Assembly (NCBI GenBank): GCA_964461435.1
Contig: CAYWUI010000014.1
Location: 3,778-67,777, forward strand
Source of the DNA: G020354785 sp964461435
Lineage (GTDB): Bacteria > Bacteroidota > Bacteroidia > Bacteroidales > UBA10428
Length of the DNA stretch: 64,000 nt
Reading direction: 5' to 3'
Part shown: positions 19,101 through 26,433 of the stretch, piece by piece
Numbering within the stretch: position 1 is the first letter of the stretch
How the letters are laid out: every line of letters begins with the position of its first letter
Notes under the pieces: model-generated
Databases searched by the model: none
The model's input: the letters and a program-made list of their open reading frames with translations, nothing else
What the model was told of the DNA's origin: nothing
Translations under genes and position numbers: made by a program

Positions 19101-19321
19101 GTACTATTGAAATGATTGCCGGGGGTATTAATGGCACAACTTTTAATAAATTCAGCTTGATATATACCAGCGCCATTGCAAATGCCATTAATAGCAAATT
19201 AATTCTTAAGACGGGTAAAAATACTGAATTCTATAGCATCGACAAAGAATCGTTAAATATGATGATATTTGATTACACCGATATAAGAAGGTCTATGTTA
19301 GATTGTATTGGGGAATTATAA
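16139..19321 (+). CDS. Large membrane protein: nucleotide-transporter-like N-terminus, HEAT-like repeats, cyclic-nucleotide-binding-like C-terminus
   Basis: A 1060-residue protein. Residues 1-440 hold about a dozen hydrophobic segments and resemble the ATP/ADP-translocase or Npt/MFS type, including YIRDQSKRLLPYIQLSHIGG. From about 480 to 930 come alpha-helical pairs of HEAT type (for example PDVKFAAVKAMTRLSNPEHT and SKLIRESAAYIISKID). From about 938 a beta-roll-like end (FLRQCPKLENIPEYVL, MVVEGTIEMIAGG) resembles a cNMP-binding domain, but I see no phosphate-binding RxA motif, so ligand binding is doubtful. First gene of the TIR/nSTAND block, 60 bases before the TIR gene. A membrane sensor or transporter gating that system is inferred. 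Confidence 0.75.
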   Translation: MFTFILKLLKIRPKEVFMLIVTSLQAICVGVYLASFDIGSHAIFLDKFQTDQIPLAFIMSGLFGVILMSIYTFFSSRISFRIFTIFNYLIIGIITILLFYFAEFRDLVNLHARGYPLMLPFTLMFPFNIIILLTFWHSVNNIYIRDQSKRLLPYIQLSHIGGIVLGSWGIILFLFISWNLNLIILGSAISILIAFFLQLIISPVHKYSNIFLHHKKKLNPIRSKFIELFYTKYTFLLVVFVFLSALIGMIIHYDFIDMTRDSYPMIVGFAKFLGLFTGTLFILIYGVNRFLIRKILYSYDSPYSMILIPVGMVVLTIIAIVTYFFLGWSRAIFRFTFIFLLVAAVKAGYETLKNTIELPSLKVLFQSLDIRFHRSIIPRMEGTFRLFSMIFAGLVLIGLIQLKFHNSNQLLYIVIILSLLWIFIAVKLVKSYQAALKNIIKKIRIIVKAKEHDLSSVDKHFHELLNSDIPGKVISALSISANTEPLSFEKHLIDLLNIPSPEIRRYILWKINQLSVFNALPGIKEIKINDDDTSSVNLKTNTIEVFEKKLMLAKSGSSVERLANSRKINERILACDILGFAGGIKDSGSLLINLARDFEPDVKFAAVKAMTRLSNPEHTHILIGYLASPVYFSYAFEALIRVGDEALNQLEQVFLLPDADNILLSRIVKIYGKIGSPRAHDLLINKIENQNRIIGRQAIISLRESGFQATPGNINRILNGVVRILNTMSWNLSALQSIGISSKFPLLEDALNAELADNYRVLFHLLSLAYNSTAIANIRNLLGNENDRDISYAIEMLDQIVNEEIKQVLFPVLENLSIRERVKQLKYFFPAENIFKNELISEVITRDYNVISLYAKACAIFSWLQLKKQDIDQVLVSNLFHPSKLIRESAAYIISKIDKKYLNNVYPRIERGIVNEIKTSIEQAKNSPLYLIFNRIQFLRQCPKLENIPEYVLLDFAGYLEFHKPDKEKEITIDQNEKVFSLLMVVEGTIEMIAGGINGTTFNKFSLIYTSAIANAINSKLILKTGKNTEFYSIDKESLNMMIFDYTDIRRSMLDCIGEL

Positions 19322-19381
19322 ACCATATATATAGAATGTTGTAAATTTGACTAAAAATAACCTATTGATATCTCCGGATTT

Positions 19382-20860
19382 ATGAATTTTGAATATGATA
19401 TATTTATTAGTTATGGTCCTTCAGTAAAGAAGGAAGATGAGTGGATAAACCAATGGACTGCAAAATTTTGTGAGTACCTGGCTATTATGATTTCCAGGTT
19501 AACAGATCGGGACCCTGTAATACTTTTACACGATGATCTCAGAACCAGGAAGGAACTGCTGGGAAACGACATAGCCAATATATTCTCAAAGACCGCAATA
19601 TTCATAACAATAATTGCGCCGGAATATATTGAATCAAAAGAATATCTAAAAGAGCTGGAAGAAATATATAAGATAATATACGTGAAGTCAGACAGCACCT
19701 CCACGAGTATTAGCCGCTTTTTTAAAGTACATACTCACCCTGTTAAGGAAGAGCTTCAATCCGGCTTCCTTGAGAATGAGTTAAGTTATGATTTTTACGA
19801 AATAAACAGGTACAATAAAAAAGCTAAAACATACGATATAAATGAAGAAGATGAGTCATATAAAAAATTCTGGTCAATATTAGTTGATTTGGCTTACGAT
19901 GTATATAATTCATTGCAGTCCCTGACTTCTGACAAGAAAGATATAAGCCAGCCACATGAAAAGAAATACATATATCTTGCAGAAACGACAATTGATCAAA
20001 AAGATAACAGGGATATCCTCAGAAGAGAATTGCAGTACATGGGGTATGGGATTCTTCCTGTAACCCAATTACCGGATGACGGAGATAAATTAACTGCCAT
20101 AATAGAGAGTTATCTGAAAAAATCCGTCTTATCTATTCACCTTATGGGGGCATATTATGGCGATTATATAAAAAATTCCAAATATTCATTACTCGATTTT
20201 CAAAATCAAACGGTAAAATCTTATATTGATAAATCTGCGGAAACTGGCACCCTGGCACAACTGATATGGATACCAAATGATTTGAAAGCTTCTGACCAGC
20301 GTCAGTCATTATATTTGAAAAGATTGAAAAGGGATGTTGCACAGGAAAAAACAGAAATAATTGAAGCTCCTCTTGAAGTATTTAAATCAATCTTAATAAA
20401 TAAACTTGAAGAGCTTAATGAACCCGCCAGTCCCAAAACCAAAGACAGGAAAAAAATCTATTTTGTTTATGAGAAAGATGAGAAAGGAATTATAAGTAAC
20501 CTGATAAAAGAGATTGCCGGAAAAAATTATATTGTTATAGATAATGACCCTGACACAAAAAATAAAAAACTGGTTTCAAAGCATATTGAGAATCTTATTG
20601 AAACCGATGCTGTTATAATTTACAATGGCACCAGCAGTAAGGAATGGCTGGACAGCAAAATAAGAGATCTTATTAAAGCTCCGGGCTATGGCAAGGCTTC
20701 CCCATTTCTGACAATAGGAATAATATCAGATCAAAAGCCTGATAAGAATACCATGAATTTTCTATCCGGTTCCGAAGTTATTGTAGATAAAGAAATAAGC
20801 CCTGCATTTTTAAAAAGCTTTTTAGAAACACTTAATAGAAATAATGATAAAAGAAGCTGA
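19382..20860 (+). CDS. TIR-domain protein with two further TIR-like segments
   Basis: A 492-residue cytosolic protein. Residues 1-180 are a TIR domain: YDIFISYG at the N-terminus, helix and strand TAIFITIIAPEYIESKEYLK, and Glu91 in KELEE at the position of the NADase glutamate of catalytic TIRs. A second alpha/beta segment (about 198-335) begins KKYIYLAETTIDQKDNRDIL and resembles DUF4062/TIR-like domains. A third (about 352-492) begins RKKIYFVYEKDEKG and has ETDAVIIYNGTSSKEWLDSK, again TIR-like. Its last 17 bases overlap the nSTAND gene, so the two products are almost certainly made together. NAD cleavage or adaptor function is inferred from the family. Confidence 0.82.
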   Translation: MNFEYDIFISYGPSVKKEDEWINQWTAKFCEYLAIMISRLTDRDPVILLHDDLRTRKELLGNDIANIFSKTAIFITIIAPEYIESKEYLKELEEIYKIIYVKSDSTSTSISRFFKVHTHPVKEELQSGFLENELSYDFYEINRYNKKAKTYDINEEDESYKKFWSILVDLAYDVYNSLQSLTSDKKDISQPHEKKYIYLAETTIDQKDNRDILRRELQYMGYGILPVTQLPDDGDKLTAIIESYLKKSVLSIHLMGAYYGDYIKNSKYSLLDFQNQTVKSYIDKSAETGTLAQLIWIPNDLKASDQRQSLYLKRLKRDVAQEKTEIIEAPLEVFKSILINKLEELNEPASPKTKDRKKIYFVYEKDEKGIISNLIKEIAGKNYIVIDNDPDTKNKKLVSKHIENLIETDAVIIYNGTSSKEWLDSKIRDLIKAPGYGKASPFLTIGIISDQKPDKNTMNFLSGSEVIVDKEISPAFLKSFLETLNRNNDKRS

Positions 20861-23800
20861 TATACGGGATGTAACCGGGGAAACTACCAAAATAAATCCA
20901 TTCCCTGGCTTAAGACCCTTTAGTGCTGAAGAAAGCCATCTTTTCTTTGGCAGGGAAGGACAGATTGAGGTTGTCCTGGAGTATCTGGAGCAAAACCGGT
21001 TTGCTGCAGTAACCGGGGCTTCGGGAAGCGGCAAATCATCACTGATATATTGCGGATTGATTCCTGTTCTGCATGGCGGATTCATAACTGAAGCCGGTTC
21101 ACGGTGGAAAATTATGGCTACACGCCCGGGAAACAGCCCTATTGAGAACCTGGCAAATGTGCTGGCCAAAAATGAAACAAAGAAAAAATATAGCGAAGAT
21201 GGTCATGTTAAACAATATATATTAAATACTGTACTGAGAAGAAGTTCATTCGGACTGGTGGATGCCATAAGGCAGATGAAACCTTCCAGAAAGGAAAATA
21301 TCCTCCTTATAATTGACCAGTTTGAAGAATTGTTCAGGTATAAAGAAAGCCGTAAAGACAGCACTTCGGTTAATGAAACCGAAGCTTATATTAAATTACT
21401 GGTTAATGCTTTAAAGCAGAGAGAATTACCAATATATATAGTGCTGACAATGCGTTCTGACTACATTGGGGAATGTTCACAATTTCAGGAGCTGACAAAT
21501 TTAATCAATGACAGTAATTTTCTCATTCCTCAAATGTCAAGGGAAGATTTCAGAAATGCCGTATTAGGACCAATATCAGTAGGCAGAGCCGAGATCGACC
21601 TTCAGCTTATGCAACATATACTCAACACAATTGAGGACAAGACAGATCAGTTGCCTGTACTGCAGCATGCTATGATGAGAACCTGGGATTACTGGTTACA
21701 TTATAATGAACCCGATGCCCCCATTAAGATGAGAGATTATGAAGCAGCAGGGAAAATGGAAAACGCCCTGTCCCGCCATGCTAATGAAGCCTATGAAGAA
21801 CTAACTGATGAAGGTAAAGAGATTTGCAGGAGTCTTTTCAGATGCCTGACAGAACAGGGTGCTAATAACCAGGGTATAAGACATCCGGCCAGAATTAAAT
21901 ACATAGCGGAAATTGCGCAGGTTAGCGATCAAAAAGTAATTGAGGTCGTAGAAAAATTCAGGGCTAAAGGAAGATCGTTTCTGACACCCGGAGAAAACGT
22001 GCCCCTTGATGCTGATACAGTAATTGATATATCGCACGAGAGTTTAATGCGAATATGGGATAAGTTAAAGATATGGGTGGAAGAGGAATCCTCCTCGGTA
22101 CAGATGTACCTGCGCCTGGCAGAAGCATCATCCCAGTACCAGCTGGGGAAAACCGGACTTTGGAGACCTCCTGATCTGCATCTTGCATTAAACTGGAAAA
22201 AGACACAAAAACCCAGCCTTACCTGGGCAAGAAGATACAACCCTGCATTTGAGAAAGTAATGGTTTTTCTTGATGCCAGCGAAAAGAAATTTTTACAGGA
22301 AGAACAAAATAAAGTCAGGCTTCAAAGAAGAGCTATTAACAGAACAAGGAAATTTGCTACTATTTCCGGTATAGTTGCTGTTCTCGTTCTTGCTTTGCTG
22401 TTTGTGGTATATAATTCCCTGATGGAAAATAAAAATCTTAATGATGTCCTTGCCAATAAAAACCTTGACCTGGAAAGAATAACGGAAGAGAATATAAAAC
22501 TGCGTAAGCTGGCGGAACTGAGAGCTGACAAAGAAGCCTTTGAAAGAGTTATGGCACAGATTGCTGCAGATTCTGCAAGGATTGAAAAGCTGAAAGCTGA
22601 AAGAGATGTTTTGCAGGCCCGTGAAACCGTTACTGAAGTTAAACAATACAGCCAGAAGCTGGTACAGACTACCGAAATGGCTGAAAAGGAAAAGGAACAG
22701 GCAATAAAAACTGCAGAAAAAGAAAGAGTGGAACGCACTGAAGCTGAAAAGGAAAAAGAATTGGAATTCCGGAGAAGAATGCTGCAGATTGCCGAGACTA
22801 TGGCATCAAAGTCCCTTACTGTCAGTGATAACAATCTAAAAGCCCTGCTTGCATACCAGGCTTTTAAATTTAATAAGGATTACAATGGCGAAGAAAATGA
22901 TCCGGATATATACCAGTCACTTTATGCCTCACTGGTTGCTTTTAACGGTACCGCATATAATAGTCTGAAGGGACATGAAGGAGCAGTAAACTCACTTGTT
23001 TTCCTCCCCAATTCAGATGTTTTTTACAGTTCGGGCGGTGGTGGCCTAATCATGAGATGGGATATGAACACCAGTCCCATTATACCGAGAACATTAATCA
23101 GGAACAACTTCATTAACAGGAGCCTGGCTGTCAGTGATGACAACCGCTGGCTGGCATGCGGCACAGGAACATCAGAAATTCAGCTTTTTAACCTCAATAC
23201 CCCCAATTTACCTCCCCAGATACTGGAAGGCCACAAGGGCTGGGTAGATGCCCTGTCTTTCACACCTGACAGTAAAGGATTGTTTTCAACAAGCACTGAT
23301 AATTCAATAATATACTGGGATATGATATCAGGGACACATTCGGTTTTTGTTAACTATGACAGCAAAATAAACAGTATTTGTGTCTCTCCCGATGGTAAGT
23401 TCCTGGCCGGAGGTTCGGTAAACGGTAAAATTATCGTGTGGAACCTTTCTACTAATAAATCATCTGTGCTCTACCAGTCCGATAACCCCATACAAGCCAT
23501 AAGATATAACAGCACAGGCACCAAAATTGCGTTTGGCACTAAATTAGGCACTTTGGGAATAATAAACCTTAATACAAATAATATATACACCATAAAAGCT
23601 CATTCGGGAAGGAGAATAACTGACCTGGCCTTCAGTCCCGATAACAGTCTTTTAGCTACGTCAAGTTATGACGGTACCATAAAAATATGGAACGCCAACA
23701 ACCTTAATTTAAGGCCTGTTGAAATAAAAGCACTTGAAGCATGGGCTCTTTCCCTGGCATTTAATAGAAACGGGAAATACCTTGTTTCAGGGGATAACGC

Positions 23801-23945
23801 TGAAAAAATATTTGTATGGCCTTCCAGGACAGATTATATGGCTGAAGAAATTTGCAGTAAAATAACCAGGAACATGACGGCCAGGGAATGGGAGAATTAT
23901 GTAGGTTATGATATAGAGTACCAGAAAACATGTGCCAATAAATAG
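20844..23945 (+). CDS. nSTAND1 NTPase with transmembrane segment, coiled coil and WD40 propeller
   Basis: A 1033-residue signalling ATPase. Residues 18-40 (NPFPGLRPFSAEESHLFFGR) open an nSTAND1 domain; Walker A is GASGSGKS (58-65), Walker B is in ILLIIDQFEELF (about 153-164), and MSREDFRNAVLGPI is the family's later motif. A hydrophobic span (about 504-524) is followed by a charged coiled coil (about 530-665). From about 706 to 995 there are six or seven WD40 repeats (GHEGAVNSLVFLPNS, GHKGWVDALSFTPDS, DLAFSPDNSLLATSSYDGTI). STAND proteins assemble on sensing a ligand and recruit effectors; the overlapping TIR gene is the obvious partner. The membrane span puts the WD40 sensor across, or against, the inner membrane. 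Confidence 0.9.
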   Translation: MIKEADIRDVTGETTKINPFPGLRPFSAEESHLFFGREGQIEVVLEYLEQNRFAAVTGASGSGKSSLIYCGLIPVLHGGFITEAGSRWKIMATRPGNSPIENLANVLAKNETKKKYSEDGHVKQYILNTVLRRSSFGLVDAIRQMKPSRKENILLIIDQFEELFRYKESRKDSTSVNETEAYIKLLVNALKQRELPIYIVLTMRSDYIGECSQFQELTNLINDSNFLIPQMSREDFRNAVLGPISVGRAEIDLQLMQHILNTIEDKTDQLPVLQHAMMRTWDYWLHYNEPDAPIKMRDYEAAGKMENALSRHANEAYEELTDEGKEICRSLFRCLTEQGANNQGIRHPARIKYIAEIAQVSDQKVIEVVEKFRAKGRSFLTPGENVPLDADTVIDISHESLMRIWDKLKIWVEEESSSVQMYLRLAEASSQYQLGKTGLWRPPDLHLALNWKKTQKPSLTWARRYNPAFEKVMVFLDASEKKFLQEEQNKVRLQRRAINRTRKFATISGIVAVLVLALLFVVYNSLMENKNLNDVLANKNLDLERITEENIKLRKLAELRADKEAFERVMAQIAADSARIEKLKAERDVLQARETVTEVKQYSQKLVQTTEMAEKEKEQAIKTAEKERVERTEAEKEKELEFRRRMLQIAETMASKSLTVSDNNLKALLAYQAFKFNKDYNGEENDPDIYQSLYASLVAFNGTAYNSLKGHEGAVNSLVFLPNSDVFYSSGGGGLIMRWDMNTSPIIPRTLIRNNFINRSLAVSDDNRWLACGTGTSEIQLFNLNTPNLPPQILEGHKGWVDALSFTPDSKGLFSTSTDNSIIYWDMISGTHSVFVNYDSKINSICVSPDGKFLAGGSVNGKIIVWNLSTNKSSVLYQSDNPIQAIRYNSTGTKIAFGTKLGTLGIINLNTNNIYTIKAHSGRRITDLAFSPDNSLLATSSYDGTIKIWNANNLNLRPVEIKALEAWALSLAFNRNGKYLVSGDNAEKIFVWPSRTDYMAEEICSKITRNMTAREWENYVGYDIEYQKTCANK

Positions 23946-23977
23946 CAATTTCACAAATCGAAACAAATTACAGGAAT

Positions 23978-25027
23978 ATGATAAGTTATATCAAATATGT
24001 ATTTATTCTGATCTCTTCTTTCTTCTTTATTTATGTAAGCGGACAGGAAGACTGTCTGAAATCATTCCAGAGCGCAAGGCGGTTATATGATCAGGGTATG
24101 ATTGACGAAATACCTGAAATACTTGCACCCTGTATCGAAAGTGGTTTTACGAGAACTCAGAAAATTGAAGCCTACAAACTTATTATTCTGGCATACCTGT
24201 TCGATGATGACCAGTATTCCGCGGAAAAGAACATGCTGGAATTTCTGAAAAAATATCCTGAATATGAAATAATGCCAAGCGACCCGGTAGAGTTTGTATA
24301 TCTTTTTGAATCTTACAAAACAAAGGCTATTCTTTCCCTGGGTTTAACCGTAGGACCGAATCTTGCCAATCCAAGAATTATAGAACCTTATAATGCAGGA
24401 AATGTGACATATAGCTCCTCCTCAAATTCCACGGGAGCGGGATTTCAAATCGGACTGAACTTAAGCAGGTATATTTCCGACAAACTATTCCTGAACCTGG
24501 GAATTAATTATACAAGCAACAGTTATTCATTTGAAGATGATATAAAGGACTTCCGTAATTCAGATGAATTGCAGTTTGCAAAGATCTCCTTTAAGGAAAA
24601 TATTGATTATATTGATGTACCCTTAACCATAGCATATGAGATAGGCACAAGAAATATTGACTATTATTTTTGTGCAGGTATTAGTGTTGGCAGTATCTAT
24701 AAAGATACGGGAGAGCCAAGCCGTATATATGACGAGAACAGCCCCCCAATAACAGGAGCTGACATATCAATGACCGACTACAGGGAACGTTATACCTATT
24801 TTCAAATTATTGGAGCAGGCATTAAATCCAAAGTCCCGAGAGGTTTTGTCATTTGTGATATCCGCTATAATATCGGGTTAAATAATATCATTAATGCTGA
24901 AAACAGGTATAAGAGTACAGAGCTATGGTCCAAGTATTTCTATGTCGATGACGATTATTCAGTTAATTACGTCACTTTGTCCCTTGGCTATTATTTCTCT
25001 TTTTATAAGCCAAAAAAACAAAAATAA
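23978..25027 (+). CDS. Outer-membrane beta-barrel protein (PorT-like)
   Basis: A 349-residue protein with a signal peptide ending YVSGQ (about residue 22). Residues 25-110 are helical and TPR-like (CLKSFQSARRLYDQGMIDEI, DDQYSAEKNMLEFLKKYPEY). From about 115 the sequence alternates as beta strands: LSLGLTVGPNL, GFQIGLNLSRYISDKLFLNL, VNYVTLSLGYYFSF, typical of PorT-like eight-strand barrels. The terminal aromatic residues fit BAM insertion. It lies 32 bases after the nSTAND gene in the same direction, so an outer-membrane part of the same operon is inferred. It may anchor or monitor the surface proteins encoded next. Confidence 0.82.
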   Translation: MISYIKYVFILISSFFFIYVSGQEDCLKSFQSARRLYDQGMIDEIPEILAPCIESGFTRTQKIEAYKLIILAYLFDDDQYSAEKNMLEFLKKYPEYEIMPSDPVEFVYLFESYKTKAILSLGLTVGPNLANPRIIEPYNAGNVTYSSSSNSTGAGFQIGLNLSRYISDKLFLNLGINYTSNSYSFEDDIKDFRNSDELQFAKISFKENIDYIDVPLTIAYEIGTRNIDYYFCAGISVGSIYKDTGEPSRIYDENSPPITGADISMTDYRERYTYFQIIGAGIKSKVPRGFVICDIRYNIGLNNIINAENRYKSTELWSKYFYVDDDYSVNYVTLSLGYYFSFYKPKKQK

Positions 25028-25057
25028 ATTAGTGCTAAAAAGAAAAGTCTTATTAAA

Positions 25058-26272
25058 ATGAGATTAATTACTTTCATAATATTATCATTTTCTGTTCTGA
25101 TATATCTGTCTTGCGATAAGGATGAAATATCAAGTAAACAATCCGATTCATTTATAAAATTCTATGGAGGCCCCTCCCTGGATTATGGAGTTGATGTAAA
25201 GCAAACCGCTGACGGAGGTTATGCCATCCTGGGGACAATAACAACTCCCGATAAAGGGACTGATATGTGTTTAATTTTAACTAATATATATGGCAATTCC
25301 GTTTCAGAAACAAAATATTACGGCGGAGCCTATGACGATAAAGGAATATGTTTGCGAATGCTGGATGACGGCGGATTCATTCTCCTGGGCTCATACCAGG
25401 ATTCAATCAGTGGTAAATCAGACGTGTTCATAGTTAAAACCGACAATTCAGGTGTTACACTTTGGGAAAAGAAAATTAACCTGAGGGACACCCTGGAAGG
25501 AATTGGCAACCAGGAAGGATACGACCTGCAGGTTAACAGCTCAGGTGACCTGGTAATAATAGGATATACCGAAACCAATGAATCATCTGCTGCGGCAAGT
25601 AATCAAAAAGATATACTTCAGCTGTTCCTGGATTCTGACGGTGACATAAAATGGCTGCCTAAACCATTAGGTTTTACGGTTGATAATGATATAGGGCACG
25701 GCATACTGGCGGATAATGATGAAAATATTATTGTCGGAAATACAAAAAGCCGCCCGGTAGGGACTACCAGATATCGTTCATTCATAATAAAAACCAATCA
25801 GCTGGGATCAATAAGCAGCGGCTTTAAAACCTTGTTTGATACGGAGATGAACTATATCAATTATATAAGAAGCCTCCCTGATGGCGATTTTCTCGTTGCA
25901 GGCACAATAGTAAGTGAAACCGGTACAAACATATGCCTGATGAAAATAAATAACCAAAACCTTGATATTAAATGGCAAAAAACTTTTGTTGATATACCGG
26001 ACACTTATTGCACCGGACTTGAAGTGAACGTTAACGAAATCCTTATACTGGGAACACACGTGATTTCAGGAAGTGCCAGTAGCATGGTATTATTAGAAAC
26101 CGATCTTGACAGTAACATAACCGGATTTTTAGAATACGGTATATCAGGCCAGATTACAGGTTTAGGGTTTGATATCACCGAAGATGACGGATTTATATTT
26201 ACAGGCTCGAGTAAGACCGGGGACAATAGCGTCATTACACTGATAAAAACCAAAAGTAATGGTGAATTTTAG
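25058..26272 (+). CDS. Surface-type lipoprotein with repeated beta-propeller-like blades
   Basis: A 404-residue lipoprotein: lipobox YLSC with Cys19, followed by DKDE, which resembles the acidic export signal that sends Bacteroidota lipoproteins to the cell surface. The body has spaced repeats of the form DGGYAILGT, DGGFILLGS, SGDLVIIGYTE, ENIIVGNT, DGDFLVAGT and DGFIFTGSSK, each followed by a strand ending in KTD or similar, consistent with a six- or seven-bladed propeller. No enzymatic motif is seen. It is 30 bases after the barrel gene and precedes the giant adhesin, so it is taken as part of a surface module. Confidence 0.8.
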   Translation: MRLITFIILSFSVLIYLSCDKDEISSKQSDSFIKFYGGPSLDYGVDVKQTADGGYAILGTITTPDKGTDMCLILTNIYGNSVSETKYYGGAYDDKGICLRMLDDGGFILLGSYQDSISGKSDVFIVKTDNSGVTLWEKKINLRDTLEGIGNQEGYDLQVNSSGDLVIIGYTETNESSAAASNQKDILQLFLDSDGDIKWLPKPLGFTVDNDIGHGILADNDENIIVGNTKSRPVGTTRYRSFIIKTNQLGSISSGFKTLFDTEMNYINYIRSLPDGDFLVAGTIVSETGTNICLMKINNQNLDIKWQKTFVDIPDTYCTGLEVNVNEILILGTHVISGSASSMVLLETDLDSNITGFLEYGISGQITGLGFDITEDDGFIFTGSSKTGDNSVITLIKTKSNGEF

Positions 26273-26433
26273 TATTTTTCATGTTCTCCCGAATACTTTC
26301 CTCATATGAATTATTCATTTTAAACCCTGTAATACTCATTTTATCAAATAGTAAGGATTTTTAATTCATTTAACAATAATTTTTAGAAAATTTGTACCCG
26401 GAGAAATCCGCCCTATTCGAAAATATATAAGCT

